This document shows, one piece after another, positions 1 through 11,997 of a stretch of 64,000 nucleotides of DNA. The notes beneath the pieces are model-generated. The model saw only the letters and a list, made by a program, of their open reading frames with translations, was not told where the DNA came from and ran no database searches. Each line of letters begins with the position of its first letter. The first letter of the stretch is position 1. The translations under genes were made by a program, and so were the position numbers. Source of the stretch: Symsagittifera roscoffensis (lineage: Eukaryota > Xenacoelomorpha > Acoela > Convolutidae); NCBI RefSeq assembly GCF_963678635.1, contig NC_087064.1, positions 24,406,189 to 24,470,188 on the forward strand. Direction: 5' to 3'.

Positions 1-496
1 ATCTAGTTTATACTGGGTTTTCTTGCAAGGTTAGAGGCGAGGAAGTTAAACTGTTTGCTAAGTTAAACTTATTTTTCTCTGGCTTTCAATAAATAAGATC
101 TTAATAATAAATAATGATCTTTTTTGGTTTTTTTCGCAACAGCATTTTGATTAGTTCACTTATTTTAAAAGAGTTACTTACACTATAGCTAATTTTTGGC
201 GTAAAATATATGTGGGGTTTTTCCGTACATGGTTAGCACAAGTACTTCGAGCAACCTCTGGTGGGTGAGACCAGAGGAGAGTACTTTGAGTGTCTCTTTG
301 AGTAGAGTCCTTTCTTGTATGTAGCTTTTTCTTTTTTTTTGGGTGTTTTCTTTTGTGTTTTTTCGGTTGTGTTCTTTTCTGAAAAACGGATTGATTTTGT
401 TGTGTGTGTTATCGTTGAGATTATAAATGCTTCAGGTGGTCTTCATTTAAGTTTAAATTAAAAGGAAATGGTAGAACAGTCGTGTAAAAATAGTGA

Positions 497-543
497 CTGT
501 AAAATTAAAAGTTGATTATTGAGATTTTCAAATTCAAACTTAC
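497..543 (-). other. Candidate 47-nt intron after ORF4 (copy C)
   Basis: On the minus strand a GGTAAGT donor (first intron base 543) is followed by an A/T-rich stretch and a TTTTACAG acceptor (AG at 498-497). It sits at the same place as the 83-85 nt introns of copies A and B although the sequence between the signals differs. Inferred from splice signals only. Confidence 0.5.
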
Positions 544-545
544 CG

Positions 546-1350
546 AGGGTCGGGTTTTGAGAAAAAAATCCATAGGGAGAGTTAGTTTTTATTGTGGGTG
601 AGTGTATTAAAATTTGTTTGAGCTTTCAAATGACATTTTTAGTATGTAAATGTGGGCCAAGGGAGATCGAGTGCGCGGATGATGCCAAGTCGTGGCGGAA
701 GATTCGTGGCTAGTATTTTTATTAGATTATATAGTTTGTGATTAAATTTAGTGTTATGGTTGTGTTCTAAAAGGGCAATTCAGTTATTCGATGTACTCAT
801 TCGGGATAAAAATGGGCGGGAGTCTTAAAGAGGGAAGTTGTTCGTGAAGGGACAAAATATATACATTTGGCGGACGAGATCATAATTTTGGAGGATACCG
901 TGAAGGTTAGTAGTTTTAATACAATATGAGAAGTTAAGAAAATAGTGTGAGGTATATTTAGAATTAATGACATGTAGCGTTGATGGGGGTTTCGGGATGG
1001 GGAACTATTGATAAAATGACGTTGGATGAATCGGTAAAATGTGTGAGTGTGGGAAAGCTTGGTTTCCAGCATGACTTCGTGCGCGCAGTTGATGTCACGC
1101 TCCTTAGGAATGAGGTAGTTAGGAGTTAGGTGAAAGTGATCGAGTTCAATAAAATATGATTCGTAAGCTTTGGTGTTTTGAAGTGCATGTTCGATAAAGT
1201 GATCAAAATTTTCATTAGTACTATCTAAATCAAATATAGAGTCAATTTAAAAAAAGTTTTCGGTTAGTTGGGAGTTTACTGCGGGGTCTGTGTCAAATGG
1301 TGAATCTTCCGTGTAGCGGATGAATGTGTGGTTACAGTGCGTAATTGATA
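546..1350 (-). pseudogene. ORF4 remnant of copy C
   Basis: The minus-strand reading, broken by frameshifts, resembles ORF4 of copy B. A recognisable piece is the 'SHTHTFYRFIQRHF' segment (about 1040-1072), matching 'QTHTYTYYHFIQNHF' in B, followed by a similar proline/histidine-rich stretch. The frame ends at a position equivalent to the B stop, and a GT splice donor follows it at 543. No function is known for ORF4. This copy cannot encode a full protein. Confidence 0.6.
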
Positions 1351-1475
1351 GGGAAAGAGGTGTGTCCTCTCTGCCCTTTCACCAGAAACATCCGCTTCTG
1401 ATAGTATCTGTGGCTGATAAACTTCTGCTAACGAAAACAAACAAATTTAATCAAGTTTGCTTTATAGTTGGAGTT

Positions 1476-1808
1476 TTATGAATTAAGAGACACGTTGCAA
1501 ACCTTACTTTCGGGAATTGAAGATGATTTGCAAGGATTGTTGACTACCCGAACAACTAGCAAAGTCCCTGTAGTTGGCTGGTATATGAAGTAAATATTAC
1601 GTGAAGTCACATGGATTACCGTCAGAGGTTTCGGTTGATCCACCACCATTTTCGACGCATAGCTCAACCTGAGACTGACGTAGGTGAGAGCTGCTGCTTC
1701 CGGACTTTTTTCATCTATGTCATGAAAACAAACCCTGCTTGGCGTGTGAGATGTAATATTGGTCGAACCACCCAAACTGAAAAACTCATTGATGTGCAAT
1801 TTTGACAT
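1476..1808 (-). CDS. Unrecognised 110-codon open frame
   Basis: An ATG-initiated frame of 110 codons ends in TAA. The ATG follows directly on TTTTCTCAG, so it could be the start of an exon. Base composition is more balanced than in the flanking transposon DNA, and no homology to the neighbouring retroelements is visible. No domain, signal peptide or membrane segment is recognised. The opposite strand is also open for 64 codons across part of it, so chance cannot be excluded. It may be a host exon or nothing. Confidence 0.2.
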   Translation of the reverse strand: MSKLHINEFFSLGGSTNITSHTPSRVCFHDIDEKSPEAAALTYVSLRLSYASKMVVDQPKPLTVIHVTSRNIYFIYQPTTGTLLVVRVVNNPCKSSSIPESKVCNVSLNS

Positions 1809-1879
1809 CTGAGAAAATGATCATTCAACAAACACCAGAAATCAACCAAAATTGTTCAATTAAATTTATTGAGATACTG

Positions 1880-3282
1880 TTACAGTTTTCCTACACCTGA
1901 AAAAAAATGCCATAGGTATAATTATGGTTTCATGTTTCGCATCATGAACATCGAAACATTAAGTTTGATTTGAAAAAAGTTGATTCCGCAAAAGTTTTGC
2001 TGCTGCAGCTTTTTGCATTGTGCTAACTTTGCAGTATGCATTGGGTTTTTATGTGTTCAGATTAGTCGCAGTAGTCAAATTAATTGAACCAATCTTTATT
2101 ATTGTCGAATTAGTCTGAGTCAAAAAACGGTATAATAAGCACTTCAGGTCCTCGACTCATGAGTCGACCAAAGTATTCGAAAAATGTCCGGCCCAATTTT
2201 GGATTCACCCCGCCTTGGACGGTCAAACGAAAACTTAGGTTGAACCCAAGTCGAGCCATGAGTCAGACAAGGCCTAATCATGGGTCTAATCATGTGTCAA
2301 ACATAGTCGAAAAATAAATGCATTATGTCGAACTTTGGGTTGAACAGAGTCAAATATCTTCAACAGTAACAAAATGATTTATCTGATAACTGGGCTAGAA
2401 TTTTCCACTAAATCATGTACTTCTGCCAAAATGTTAATCCAATTTTGCAAAAAGTGGCTAAATCGGTTTTTGGAATGTTTTTTGGAATAGTGATTTGGGA
2501 GATCTCAAAAAAATCAATGTGGCAGACCTAAAAATAGATGTAAGTTTTCCCACGGTATAAAAAGTTATAGGAAAGTTACACGCAAATATCTATCTTTCTG
2601 TTATATATTTTTTGAAACTATATACGTTGAAATACAAAGATGATTTATCAAAAAGATCGTTGCAATGATTTGCTATTTCGGAGATTCTGCTTTTGTCAAG
2701 ATCAAACCAAGTATAAAATTACCCAAAAAACTTGAAATTAACTTCAGTTTTTGGTTAAAACGTTTTATGTTATTGTCGACTCTTTTAAATGTTCGAGATC
2801 AAAGTTCTCCCACGGCAAACATTTTTTAAAGAAAATTTAGACGCAAATATCTTTTTTTTTATTACATACTTCTTGTTTCATACTTAGTTACTTATACTTT
2901 TTTGTTGAAAGCATAAAAAAGAATCTTTACAAAATTTAATAATTTTTTTTAGTACAAAGATGATGTCGTTACAATGATTTGCCATCTCGGTGATACTAGT
3001 CTTATGGTTTGATCAATCCCAGAAATTTTTGGGCAAAAATGTGTTTTTTGGTTTATGTTTTTATTTTTGGTTTCTTCATATTATGTGATTGCCAAACAAA
3101 TAAAACTATTTATTAACCCTTACGGTCAAAAACGTCAATCATTTCATTCGAAAGTCAAAAATAGACACAATTTGGCGACTTGATTGAATAATGATTCGAG
3201 GACCTCAACCTGGAAAGCCTCATGAATAAACTCGATTGGTTCTTTGATGTATTCATTCTTGAGTTGAAATTTTTAACGACTT
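1880..3282. other. AT-rich gene-free stretch with degenerate direct repeats
   Basis: No supported gene. Bases 2080-2360 are rich in a 'gtcgaa/gagtcga' word, including the palindrome TCGACTCATGAGTCGA near 2154. Two diverged copies of a roughly 280-bp unit lie in tandem, about 2535-2810 and 2810-3040. Shared blocks are 'tcccacgg..', 'acgcaaatatct..' and 'caatgatttgc(t/c)at(t/c)tcgg'. They look like an old tandem duplication of an unidentified repeat. Confidence 0.5.
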
Positions 3283-3692
3283 TGAGTTAGAGCCGATGTG
3301 GTTAACTCATAGAGTAATTTCGGATAGGGTACACCGTCTACTCGTCACGCTATTTTATTTTCGGCCGGATAGATTCGTGCAACTTCTTAGTCTAATACCG
3401 ATCCTAATCTTACTCTTATACTTTCTAGTTTCAGGGTGTTTAACTGGTCTCTGCTAGGCTCAATAGATCTAGGGTATACTGGTTTATTGCGGCTGCTGAA
3501 GTTCTCTTGGAGAGGTAACTAATTTCTAAGTTAAATTCAAATCTCTCTGGTGCTTAAATTACAAGTAATTTCAGCACTTACAAATAAGTGGGTTGTTAGT
3601 TAGATGGATTTTGATTGGTTAATATTAAATACTTTACAGTGGTAAAATATCCAATTTATCCAATCATAAAATGTAGTTTAGATCAGGTTCCA
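3283..3692 (-). repeat. 3' LTR of copy A
   Basis: 410 bp. Read on the minus strand it starts TGGAACCTGATC and ends TCTAACTCA (TG..CA). A purine-rich CCCGGATGGG lies immediately before it (3693-3702), a plausible polypurine primer. The same sequence recurs at 20711-21530 (with an insertion) and 25768-26176. The palindrome at 3550-3577 has one mismatch here. Confidence 0.92.
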
Positions 3693-3775
3693 CCCATCCG
3701 GGTTTTACAGAGTTTTTTAGAATTATCTTTCTGCAATTCAAAGGATGGATGATGAACGTTGGTATTTGGCGAACA

Positions 3776-4000
3776 TCATATTCTTGTCCGGTTCCTCTTG
3801 TTGAAGAAGTTCCAGGACGCTGGAGTTAGGGACATACAATCGGTGCGTCGTCTTGTGACAACGACTGTGATTCCCAATGAAATCAATCTGATTTCAAAAT
3901 GATTTGCTATGACGGGTTTTTCTGTATTATGTAGAGAACTTGTTTTGTGTTCAACCTCGTTGGTTTTCTTGGGTACCGTTGGTTTTCTTTTCTTAGTCAT
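3776..4000 (-). CDS. Small accessory ORF near the 3' LTR (copy A)
   Basis: A 74-codon frame starting at an ATG (MTKKRKPTVPKK...), basic at the N-terminus. The middle (VEHKTSSLHNTEKPVIANH..) is shared with the 68-codon ORF at 26319-26525 of copy B. The N-terminus differs because copy A has a deletion fused just upstream. Its conservation as a frame in two copies is the only support. It may be an exon of a spliced accessory product or a chance frame. Confidence 0.35.
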   Translation of the reverse strand: MTKKRKPTVPKKTNEVEHKTSSLHNTEKPVIANHFEIRLISLGITVVVTRRRTDCMSLTPASWNFFNKRNRTRI

Positions 4001-4426
4001 GCTGTGATTTTATGATTTGTTAGAGTGTTTTATGATTTTCGTGTATTAGAGTTGTTGAGTATGAAAACTTGAAACTTAAAATCATTATTTAAACAATTCT
4101 TCGTGGGCGAGCTGTGCGAGTTTGGATAGAATTCCTGTGCGATTGAATGAAAATATCAAAAGGTTAGTACTGCATTTTCATATTATCAATTTATTACATA
4201 GAATTTCAATTTTACTGCGTTTTTGGGGGAAATATTAAAGTTATAAGTTTTCATCGTATTTAATTTTACTGCTTCATGGGAAATTACTTCATAAATTTAT
4301 TTACTACATTTGGTATGAATTTTATTATATTATTTTGTGCAAGATATTAATGAATTTTAGGAGAATTTTAACAAGTTTGTATTTTTATTTACTTTTCTGT
4401 TTTTGCAGATGATCGTGGTATGAAGA

Positions 4427-4509
4427 CTAGAAATGTAAATGAGACATGAATAAAGAATAGTTAGTACTAAGTTAAATTTATTGTGAAGAGTTTTTCAAAT
4501 TATACTTAC
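4427..4509 (-). other. Candidate 83-nt intron after ORF4 stop (copy A)
   Basis: The minus strand reads stop TAA, then CAG|GTAAGTAT (donor G at 4509), a TACTAAC branch sequence at 4460-4466 and the acceptor TTTCTAG|TCTTCAT (AG at 4428-4427). All three signals match the consensus very well and are preserved in copy B. Inferred, no transcript data. Confidence 0.65.
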
Positions 4510-4512
4510 CTG

Positions 4513-5812
4513 TTAATCGTCTGGGAAAAAGCCGTGGGGGAAGATGTCGCGAATCATATCTGATGTTGTTAGTAATTTGGCTAGTATGCGTATGATGTTT
4601 TTAGTTTGGAGCAGTGGCCAAAGCAATTGAAGTGCTTTAATGGATTTTAGTTCTTCGGTGCCTACTGCAAGATCGTAAGGTGTGTTTTGAATGAGGTTAT
4701 ATATTTTGTGATTATATTTAGTATTGTGAATGATTTCTCATATTGTAATTTCTATAAGCTGGATAAATTCATGCGGGATAAGGAAGGGTCTGGATTCTTC
4801 GGCGTTAAAGGTCTTCGTGATGGGACAAAATATATACATTTGTGTTATTGGGTCATAATTGCGGAGGATGCCGTGGAGGTTAGTATCCTTGATGCAATAA
4901 GTGAAACTAAGGAAAAATGGTGATGTTTATTTCGAGTTAAGAAACTGAAAACGATGGTGTGGTTGTCTTGATGGAGTATGCAAATCAAATGATTTTGTTT
5001 GAAGCGATAGTATGTATATGTGTGAGTCTGTTTAGTGCGTAACATAATGTCGTGTGAACAGTGCAAAGCGCGTTCATGTGGTGCAAGGAAGTGAAAGGTT
5101 AGTGAAAATAACTGAAATTTGTCTTTGAAACTTTCGTAAGCTTGAATATCAATTAGTGCTTCAGAAATGATGTGATCAAATTTTCGATCAAATATGTTGA
5201 GTGTAAATACATATGGTGTTTTGATAAAAAAAATTTCTGTTAGTTGTGGGTTAGCGAAGCGGTCGTCATCTAAAAATTGGTCTTGATTAGTTCGGATGAT
5301 ATTATGATCGTAATATTCTAGTGTAAATTCGTTAGCTCGGGGTGCAGTGAATGTTATTAGTGATTTTTTATATCCTATATAAGTAAATTTTCTATGTGAT
5401 AGTGGTGTGGTGAGTCGATATAGCATATCTTGATTCCTTTCTATATCGTTATGAGTATTAGATAGTGGCAGGCAAAGGGTTTAGTAAAATGATAATATGC
5501 TGTCCAATGAAGTGTGGGCATTAAAACATGTTGATCTACAAGACTACGTGTGTCATTAGTGTCGTTAGGTGTATTTAATGTATATTGTGGAAATGAGGGT
5601 AAGGTGATTGCTAAAAAATCTTTCTTCTCGGTGAGTTGTGGGTGATAAATATATTCGCAGGCTGTTCCTGGTTTGGTCGGGAATGGATGGTTCGAGAATT
5701 TTCTTCTAAAAGTGCGATAAGCTCGGTTAGTGCTATTAGATGTTTCGGTGGATGTGGATGATTGTGCTAATGATGCAGTGTAAGCTGAGGAGGGTGTAGG
5801 AGTAGTTGGGTT
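4513..5812 (-). pseudogene. ORF4 of copy A (broken)
   Basis: Homologous to the intact frame at 27782-29401 of copy B. The end of ORF4 overlaps nothing, but its start runs directly on from the env-like region's TAG stop near 5810. Frameshifts break it, for example a missing base near 5480 relative to copy B and another near 4985. The longest surviving piece is 4845-5426. Amino-acid identity to B is high, and the reading frame upstream of the first ATG is also conserved. No known domain is recognised. Confidence 0.75.
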
Positions 5813-8800
5813 TGAGGATTCTATTGTGAGACTAAGGATAATGGATGGTTATGTGGTATGGATGGCAACTGTGGTGCGGCAGCTGTTACTTCTATATTAT
5901 TATGTTCTTCCTCGTACGTCTTCTGTCTTGTCGCTAGTTTTGTGTTATATTCTTTTATTTGTGCATCTAGAAGAATCTTGTTTATTGATGATGAAAAAAT
6001 TCCAAAAAATCCTGCAAATATACAGTATGCGTGCTACACTTGCTCGTCTATTTACTTGTGTGTGTATAGCGCACGTGTTATAGATTCCTTTTAAAAAGGA
6101 AAAAAGAAATCCTATAAAGTTAAAAATTGCGTATAGGATAGTTAATTTTTCTAAGATGTAATAGGGCCATCCTAGAAAATCTAGAATTTCATTTTTTAAG
6201 GTAACAAAGCTAAAAATATTTATAGGTGAAATATCTTGTGGTCTGTATTTTTCACCGTTTAGATATATATAATCTTTAATGTCTTAAAAATATCCGCTAT
6301 AATCTTGTGTATAAATATCTGCAAAAATATCTGCGGTATCGGCAAGTTTTCATAAATTTTGATCAATTGATTGTCTTTGTATAGTGTCCATTTGTGTTAC
6401 TAATTCTTGAAATTGTTGTGTTCTAATGTGGTGTTGGATATCTGATTTAGAATATATTCCAATTGATTGTAAATCAATATTTGGATTACGAGCAATAGCT
6501 CTGATGCTTTCGGGTGAAAATTTTTTGAGTGATTGCATTAACGTAGGGTATGGAGTAAGGAGATATTATTTATCTTCATCAGGATTCAATTGTACTACAT
6601 TGTGGCTATTTTCTGATCCACATGGGACTGCGGTATCCCAAAAATGTGTTCGTCTTGAAAGTGTGTCAACAAAATGTACTTTATTTTTATAGAATAAAAG
6701 GATTCTTTTATAGCAGCGTTTATCTTCAAAAACGTATAGTGGTGATACTTTTTTGGTACAAGTATAAAACCATAAACTATTTCCTTGGTAGTCAAGAAAA
6801 TTTGATCTATTTCCTGACAATAAGTATCCTGCGTAGGGTATTTTTATTACTGCTAGTGCGAGTGATTGTAGGATTTGTGTCCGTTCTAATTCGCATAGTT
6901 GGTGAAGTGTTTCTAATTCGGAGAGTGACATTTCTTGAAAAATTCGACTAATTGTGTAGTCTAACTTCATATCTAAGTGAATATCATAGTGGATATTACC
7001 AAAATAAGTGTTATTCATTAGTGATAGTTCTTGTAAACGTGTACTTCTACTGTCATGTGGCTTTAGTTTTCCACCAGGTTGACCTGTGCTTTTTTGAAAG
7101 ATAACTGGTATATACGATGTTCCTTCGTTTAGAGGGTGACCTGTGGCATAAGGGTCAAATTTTATTTTTCCAGTGGTCATGTCGAAACCTTTTTCGTATT
7201 CAACTAGTATTTCAGAATATTGTGTTTTGTAAAGTGGGTTTCTGTATTTGCATGCAATTTCTGTTTCTTGATATATTTGGAAACGTGTTAATTTATTTTC
7301 TTAAATGGATATTAAATATTATGGACATTTCTAAAATCAGTACTTTGTTTTCAGGATGGATTGACTTGTTCGTATGGGATTGATTCTATAAAATATTTTT
7401 CGTGAAATTTTATCATTCGAGCGTGTATTTTCGCTACTTGAAATGTTTTGCATGTATCTTCGTGAAACCAAACAATTGTTGCTTGTGTCCGTGGTGTAGG
7501 ATCACAATAACCTTGATCGTTTTTGCAAGGTAATCTAATTCCTTGATAGATCATTGTGTTGTCGGATAAATCTCGTGTGAGTTGTACTTTTTCGAGTTGT
7601 ATATTCCAATCGAAAAACATTATTTCTTGATATCCTTTTTTTTTGTGTCTGCTTTGCAGTTTGAGGGATTTTTTATTCCAATGTGTGGTATCCAGTGTTT
7701 ATCGTGTATGTCATAAGTTAATATTCCGTGTGCGCCGTTGTATGGGTATTTTTCATCTAGTTTTATATGTTCTTGATATCTTTCAAGTTCTGCTTGATGT
7801 ACAGAATCGGCAAAGACTTGAAAATATACTATTTTTCTGTCCGTGTTTTTGTTTCTTGTGATGTTTATTCTGAGTAGTTCGTTTTTACAATCATCGGGAT
7901 TTAGATGTAGAAGTCGTTCTATATTACTTTGGTAGAATGATTCGTAATCAAGTCGGTTTTTATTTCCGTTTGAAACTTGTGAACAATGTGCTTTCTTTTC
8001 GGAAAATGTTGCTGTAAATTTATATCCTGCGACTGTTGTTGCTCGGGCTTTTGAATACAGTGTCGCTATTACATTTGTAGTATCTATAGCATGTGAGTCT
8101 GTTTCGCATTGTGATACTTGATTTATTGCATGTTTGTGTAGTATTTTTTGTTCGTTTTCTTCACAATCGTAGTGTGTTACTAATAAGTCCTGGGGTCCTG
8201 TGCGAGGAGAAGGATTTGTGTTCTGATCGGAAAATTTTAGAAAAAATATTTGTTGAAAAGTAAATATTTTTAGAATATACATGTGTATGATAGTCCTGAG
8301 TATGGGTTATAAAATGTGATGTAACCAATTGTGTTTTTGGTATATCTGTCGTACTTATATATTACTTCAGTTGTTATAAATGGTGGTGGTAGCGATTGAG
8401 CTGTTATATTTGGTGGATTTAATGGGTAGGGATGTTGAACATTATTATTAAGTTTGATCGTGATTTCGAATTTCAATTGGAGACTATTTTGTTGAAGTAT
8501 TTGAATATTGTGTTTACGAATATCTTCGTGGATATCTTGTCTATATTGTAGTTTATTGAGTGCCCAACTGAGGAGTCGGTTACTATCTTGATGTTGTCCA
8601 AATAATGGTGGGGGTGCTGTGAATGTATTCCAATCTAATCTTAAAGGGATATTTGTTGATGAATGTTCTCGATATCTAGCGTCGTGGTTATTTGGAAAAT
8701 TTAGAGGGAAAGGCGTTGGTGAAATCTGGCTTATTGATGGTGTTGATGGTAGTGATAATGTTTCTGGTAGTGATGATGATGTTGTGGTAATCGTAGAAAT

Positions 8801-9420
8801 ATCTATTGTGTCGTTTATTAAGTTTGGTTCACCTTGTGTAAATGAGTGCGTTGTCCAATATGGTAGTCGTGCTGTGAGATTGGGGGGGTTAAAGGGATTG
8901 TCACGTATTTGTTCAGATGTTGGTGTTGAACCTAAGTAATCTGAGGGTATACTTGAGGTGCTACGTTGTGAAAGGAGTGGGGGAGTTTCTGGTAATGTGC
9001 TATTTGGGTTTTCTGGAGTAATTGGTGATGGTGATTGGGGTATATCAAAATGAACTCGGGGGGTTTGAAAATTTCTATTTCGTCGTGGATGTATAATTTG
9101 TCGTTTTACTTCAACTGTATTTTGATTTTGACTAATGTTTCTTATTCTACTTAATTCTTGTGGTAATGTTGGGTATAAATTATATGTTGGTTCACTTAGG
9201 GTTGCCTGTCGCTGAACTGGTTCTAATGGTTCGGATAAGCGAGCGTGTCGTTCTTCAAAAGTGTATGGGTTATCTTGGAAAGAAATTCGTGTGGATGTTT
9301 GGGGGTTTTGGGTAGTTGTAGGTATTGTCGGGTTTTCGTGGGATGATGTCGGTGAAAACTGATTTTGTGATTGTTGGTTAGCAATTTTTGAAAGTATTCT
9401 GATTGGTTTTTTCTTGTAAA
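5811..9420 (-). pseudogene. ORF3: envelope-like glycoprotein region of copy A (several frameshifts)
   Basis: A long coding region lies after integrase, where env sits in env-bearing gypsy elements. Its first third (about 9420-8270) is open without interruption and rich in Pro, Ser and Thr. The middle (8282-6566, in at least three frames) is Cys-containing with several N-glycosylation-type sites and reads like an extracellular domain. Near the end (about 6200) is an 18-20 residue hydrophobic segment followed by a charged tail that ends at a TAG near 5810. Breaks lie near 8275, 7620 and 7200-7350, with an in-frame stop near 6565 and more below 6350. The Cys spacing in 6566-7180 reminds me of gB-like class III glycoproteins found in chuviruses and some insect LTR elements. 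That resemblance is a tentative reading. Confidence 0.65.
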
Positions 9421-9822
9421 AAAATTTATGTTTATTGTAGTATTCTTCAAGGAAAAGAATTAAAAGGATTGTTGCTTAAGCGAATGTGATTATTGCCTTT
9501 TTTATACATTTGCACATTGTCAATATTTGCAAAGGGGTTGTATGTAGATATGGGAGGGTTATGATATTATGGTGGTATTTATTTTAGTTGTCAAGTTTGA
9601 GTGGTTTGCTTATTTTTGACCTGGAGGTTGTAAAGTTATAGTTATAGATATGCCTGGAGTTTAATATCTTTAGTCTAATAGGTTATGTTATAGTTATAGA
9701 AGGTGACGGATTGAATGAATCCTATTAGCTGAATCTGAACTAGAACTGTTGCGTGTTTTGTCAGCATGTTATTTTGAAAAATGAAAGCTCAATATGATCC
9801 AGAGGTGCAAGTATTATTAATT
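9421..9822. other. Integrase-ORF3 spacer of copy A
   Basis: About 400 bp between the end of the integrase-like frame and the first clearly open part of ORF3. A short hydrophobic stretch can be read around 9440-9480 in the ORF3 direction, which could be part of a leader. No other feature is seen. Confidence 0.4.
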
Positions 9823-11997
9823 TTAAAATTGAAGTTGTTTTTGAAATTCAACTTTCTTCAATATTTTAGATTGTGGGATGAACGTTTTGTAGTTTTTACG
9901 TGGTTGATTTCTAAGTCGTGATGATTCCCTATGTTCTGATTTCTCTACTTGTTTTTGTGGTAAAGTTTTTTCTATCATTTTCCTATTTTTTCTTTCTTTT
10001 TGAGTTATTTTTTGATCTGGCTTTTTTGTATTGTTTTGAGTTGTAGTTGGTTTTGTATTTTGTTTTTCATGATGAATGTTGTGTTGTTCATCTATTTTTT
10101 CTTCCGTATGTGGATGATTTTGAATAATTTTTAAACTTGTGAAAGAATATAATTGAGTTAATTCGCGTAGTGCGTACTCTTTTGGGTAGTAAGGCAATAG
10201 ATTGTTCCGATGATGAACAATTTCTTTTTGATTTGAATCGGTGAGTTTATACGTTACGTCAGTGGGTTTAGCAATTATTTGGTATGGTCCTTTGCGAAGG
10301 GGTTGCAATTTTTTTAGAAAATCCTTTTTGTGTATTAAAGTTAGGTATTAAGACAAATCTTTCAATTTTTAAATCTGTGGCCGGGTTAGAGCATGAAGTA
10401 ATTTGTTCGTTAATGTTTTGCCTTTGTAACAATTTTTTTGTTACTTTTTGGTAAATTTCATTGTGTTTTTATCTCTATTTAAAATCCATTCGTTGTGTGT
10501 GCCGGAGGCTAATTTCAGAATTTGTGGGTGATGAAAATGATCTTCATCATGTGTGTGTAATGGTAGATTTTAGCATATTGAATCTTCATTTGGTTTGCAA
10601 TGACCTTGTGCGTTTTTGTGAGCATTTGCTGTGAACATAATTGGTTTTCTTGGTTTTTGATTAAAAACCATTTCATATGGTGACATTCCTAAAGTTGTCG
10701 TTGTTTGTGAATTGTATGATAAGGGAAATAATTTTACATCTGCTGACCATTCTATGTATTTGTATCATTTCCATTTATGATACATCTGATATATTCTTGT
10801 AGTGAACGTTTCAAACCTTCGACTAAACCGTTTGTCCAAGGTGCATGAGATGTACGTGGTTTATGTTTGATGTTATATAAGTGGCATAGTGTGATGATTT
10901 CATTATTTATGAATTCTGTACCGTTGTCTGTAACTAAGATTTCGGGTAATCCGAAATTAGCTATCCAGTGTTCATAAAGTGTCGTGTAAGCATAATAAGC
11001 ATTACAATGTGGTATTGGGTTGATAGCTACATAATGTGTAAATGCATCAACAACTACCATAATCTAGGAGTTTCCTTCAGAGGATGGTGAAATTGGTCCT
11101 TTTGTATCGAATGAAATACGGATGTTAAAATATAAATTTTGTCCTTTAAAATCTTGTTTTTGTGCTATTTGTTTTTGATTTGGATAAAGTTTATTTAGAT
11201 GACATATTATACAACCATTGCATAATACTTTTACCCAAATTGGTGCATTTGGGAAATAAAAATTTTGTGTAAAGTTTGAGTATGTTTTCTCTAGTAGTAA
11301 AGTGTCCTTTAGTATTTTGTGTATATGAGATGTTAAAAGCTATTAATATCATACTTAAAGGAAGACAGGGATCTGTAGAATCATTTAATTGATATTCTAG
11401 GAGATCTGTATTTTCATTAATTGCTGTGTTATTAAATTTTCGGAAATATCGGAGGAGTGTTTTATTTCCTAAAATTGTGGTATCTGCTTTTACGGGCTTA
11501 GTTTTGTATTTGTGCAATGATTTCAATTGCCTAAATACTGGGTCGAGATTTTGATATTGTTTTAAGAGTTCAAGTGTAATTTTATCTGTTGGAGGGAGAA
11601 AAATATTGTCAATTTCTAGTTTTGATAGGGGAATTGTGTCAAGTGGGTCATGGAGGTCAAAAACTTGATTTATTATGTATTTTGAATCATTTGTTTGTGG
11701 TCCTGATAAATTTATTTTATCAGTTAAATTTTCTTTTTCAATTAATGGAAAAAAGTCTTTTTTATGCGAGTGGTATTTTATTCTTTTTTGTTGGGTGTTA
11801 TTTTTTATCCATTGTGAGTATGGAATTGGTTTGAAAGTTGATGTTCCTAGTAGATCAACTTCGTAGTGATTATTTTGGCAATCTAAGTACAGTGGAAATT
11901 GTTGTAGGTTATTTATTTGTGATTGATCAATGTCAGTTTTTACTGCATATTTGCATTCTAGTCGGGGTGATGTTTCGTCTTTTGCAAGGTATTTCAA
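9823..11997 (-). pseudogene. Integrase of copy A (pol C-terminal part, frameshifted)
   Basis: This region joins proviral cDNA to host DNA in the intact family. Three frames carry it: 11191-11997 (RT/IN linker and start of the zinc-binding domain), 10752-11060 (catalytic core) and 9823-10308 (C-terminal domain). The zinc domain's CxxC (CNGC) reads at about 11210 in a shifted frame. In the core, the catalytic triad is visible: D in VVVDAFTHY, D in VTDNGTEF and E in NGLVEGLKR. The last part, starting 'LRKGPYQIIAKPTDVTYKL', matches the small beta-barrel DNA-binding domain. It is followed by a Lys/Gln-rich tail. No chromodomain is seen. At least three frameshifts make it inactive. Confidence 0.9.

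Larger units (their letters stand above)
1..1355 (-). mobile_element. Copy C: partial, diverged Ty3/gypsy-family element (3' region with ORF4 remnant)
   Basis: This stretch aligns by eye, in the same order, with the 3' part of copy B (about 26700-28620): an AT-rich segment with CAAAAGCATTTTG-like sequence, the 'gtgggttaggccag' region, the post-ORF4 intron and the ORF4 C-terminal half. It is much more diverged than A and B are from each other. The rest of the element, including its 3' LTR, would lie left of position 1. It is truncated on the 5' side (right) near 1355. The orientation is minus, like A and B. Assignment rests on manual alignment only. Confidence 0.75.
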
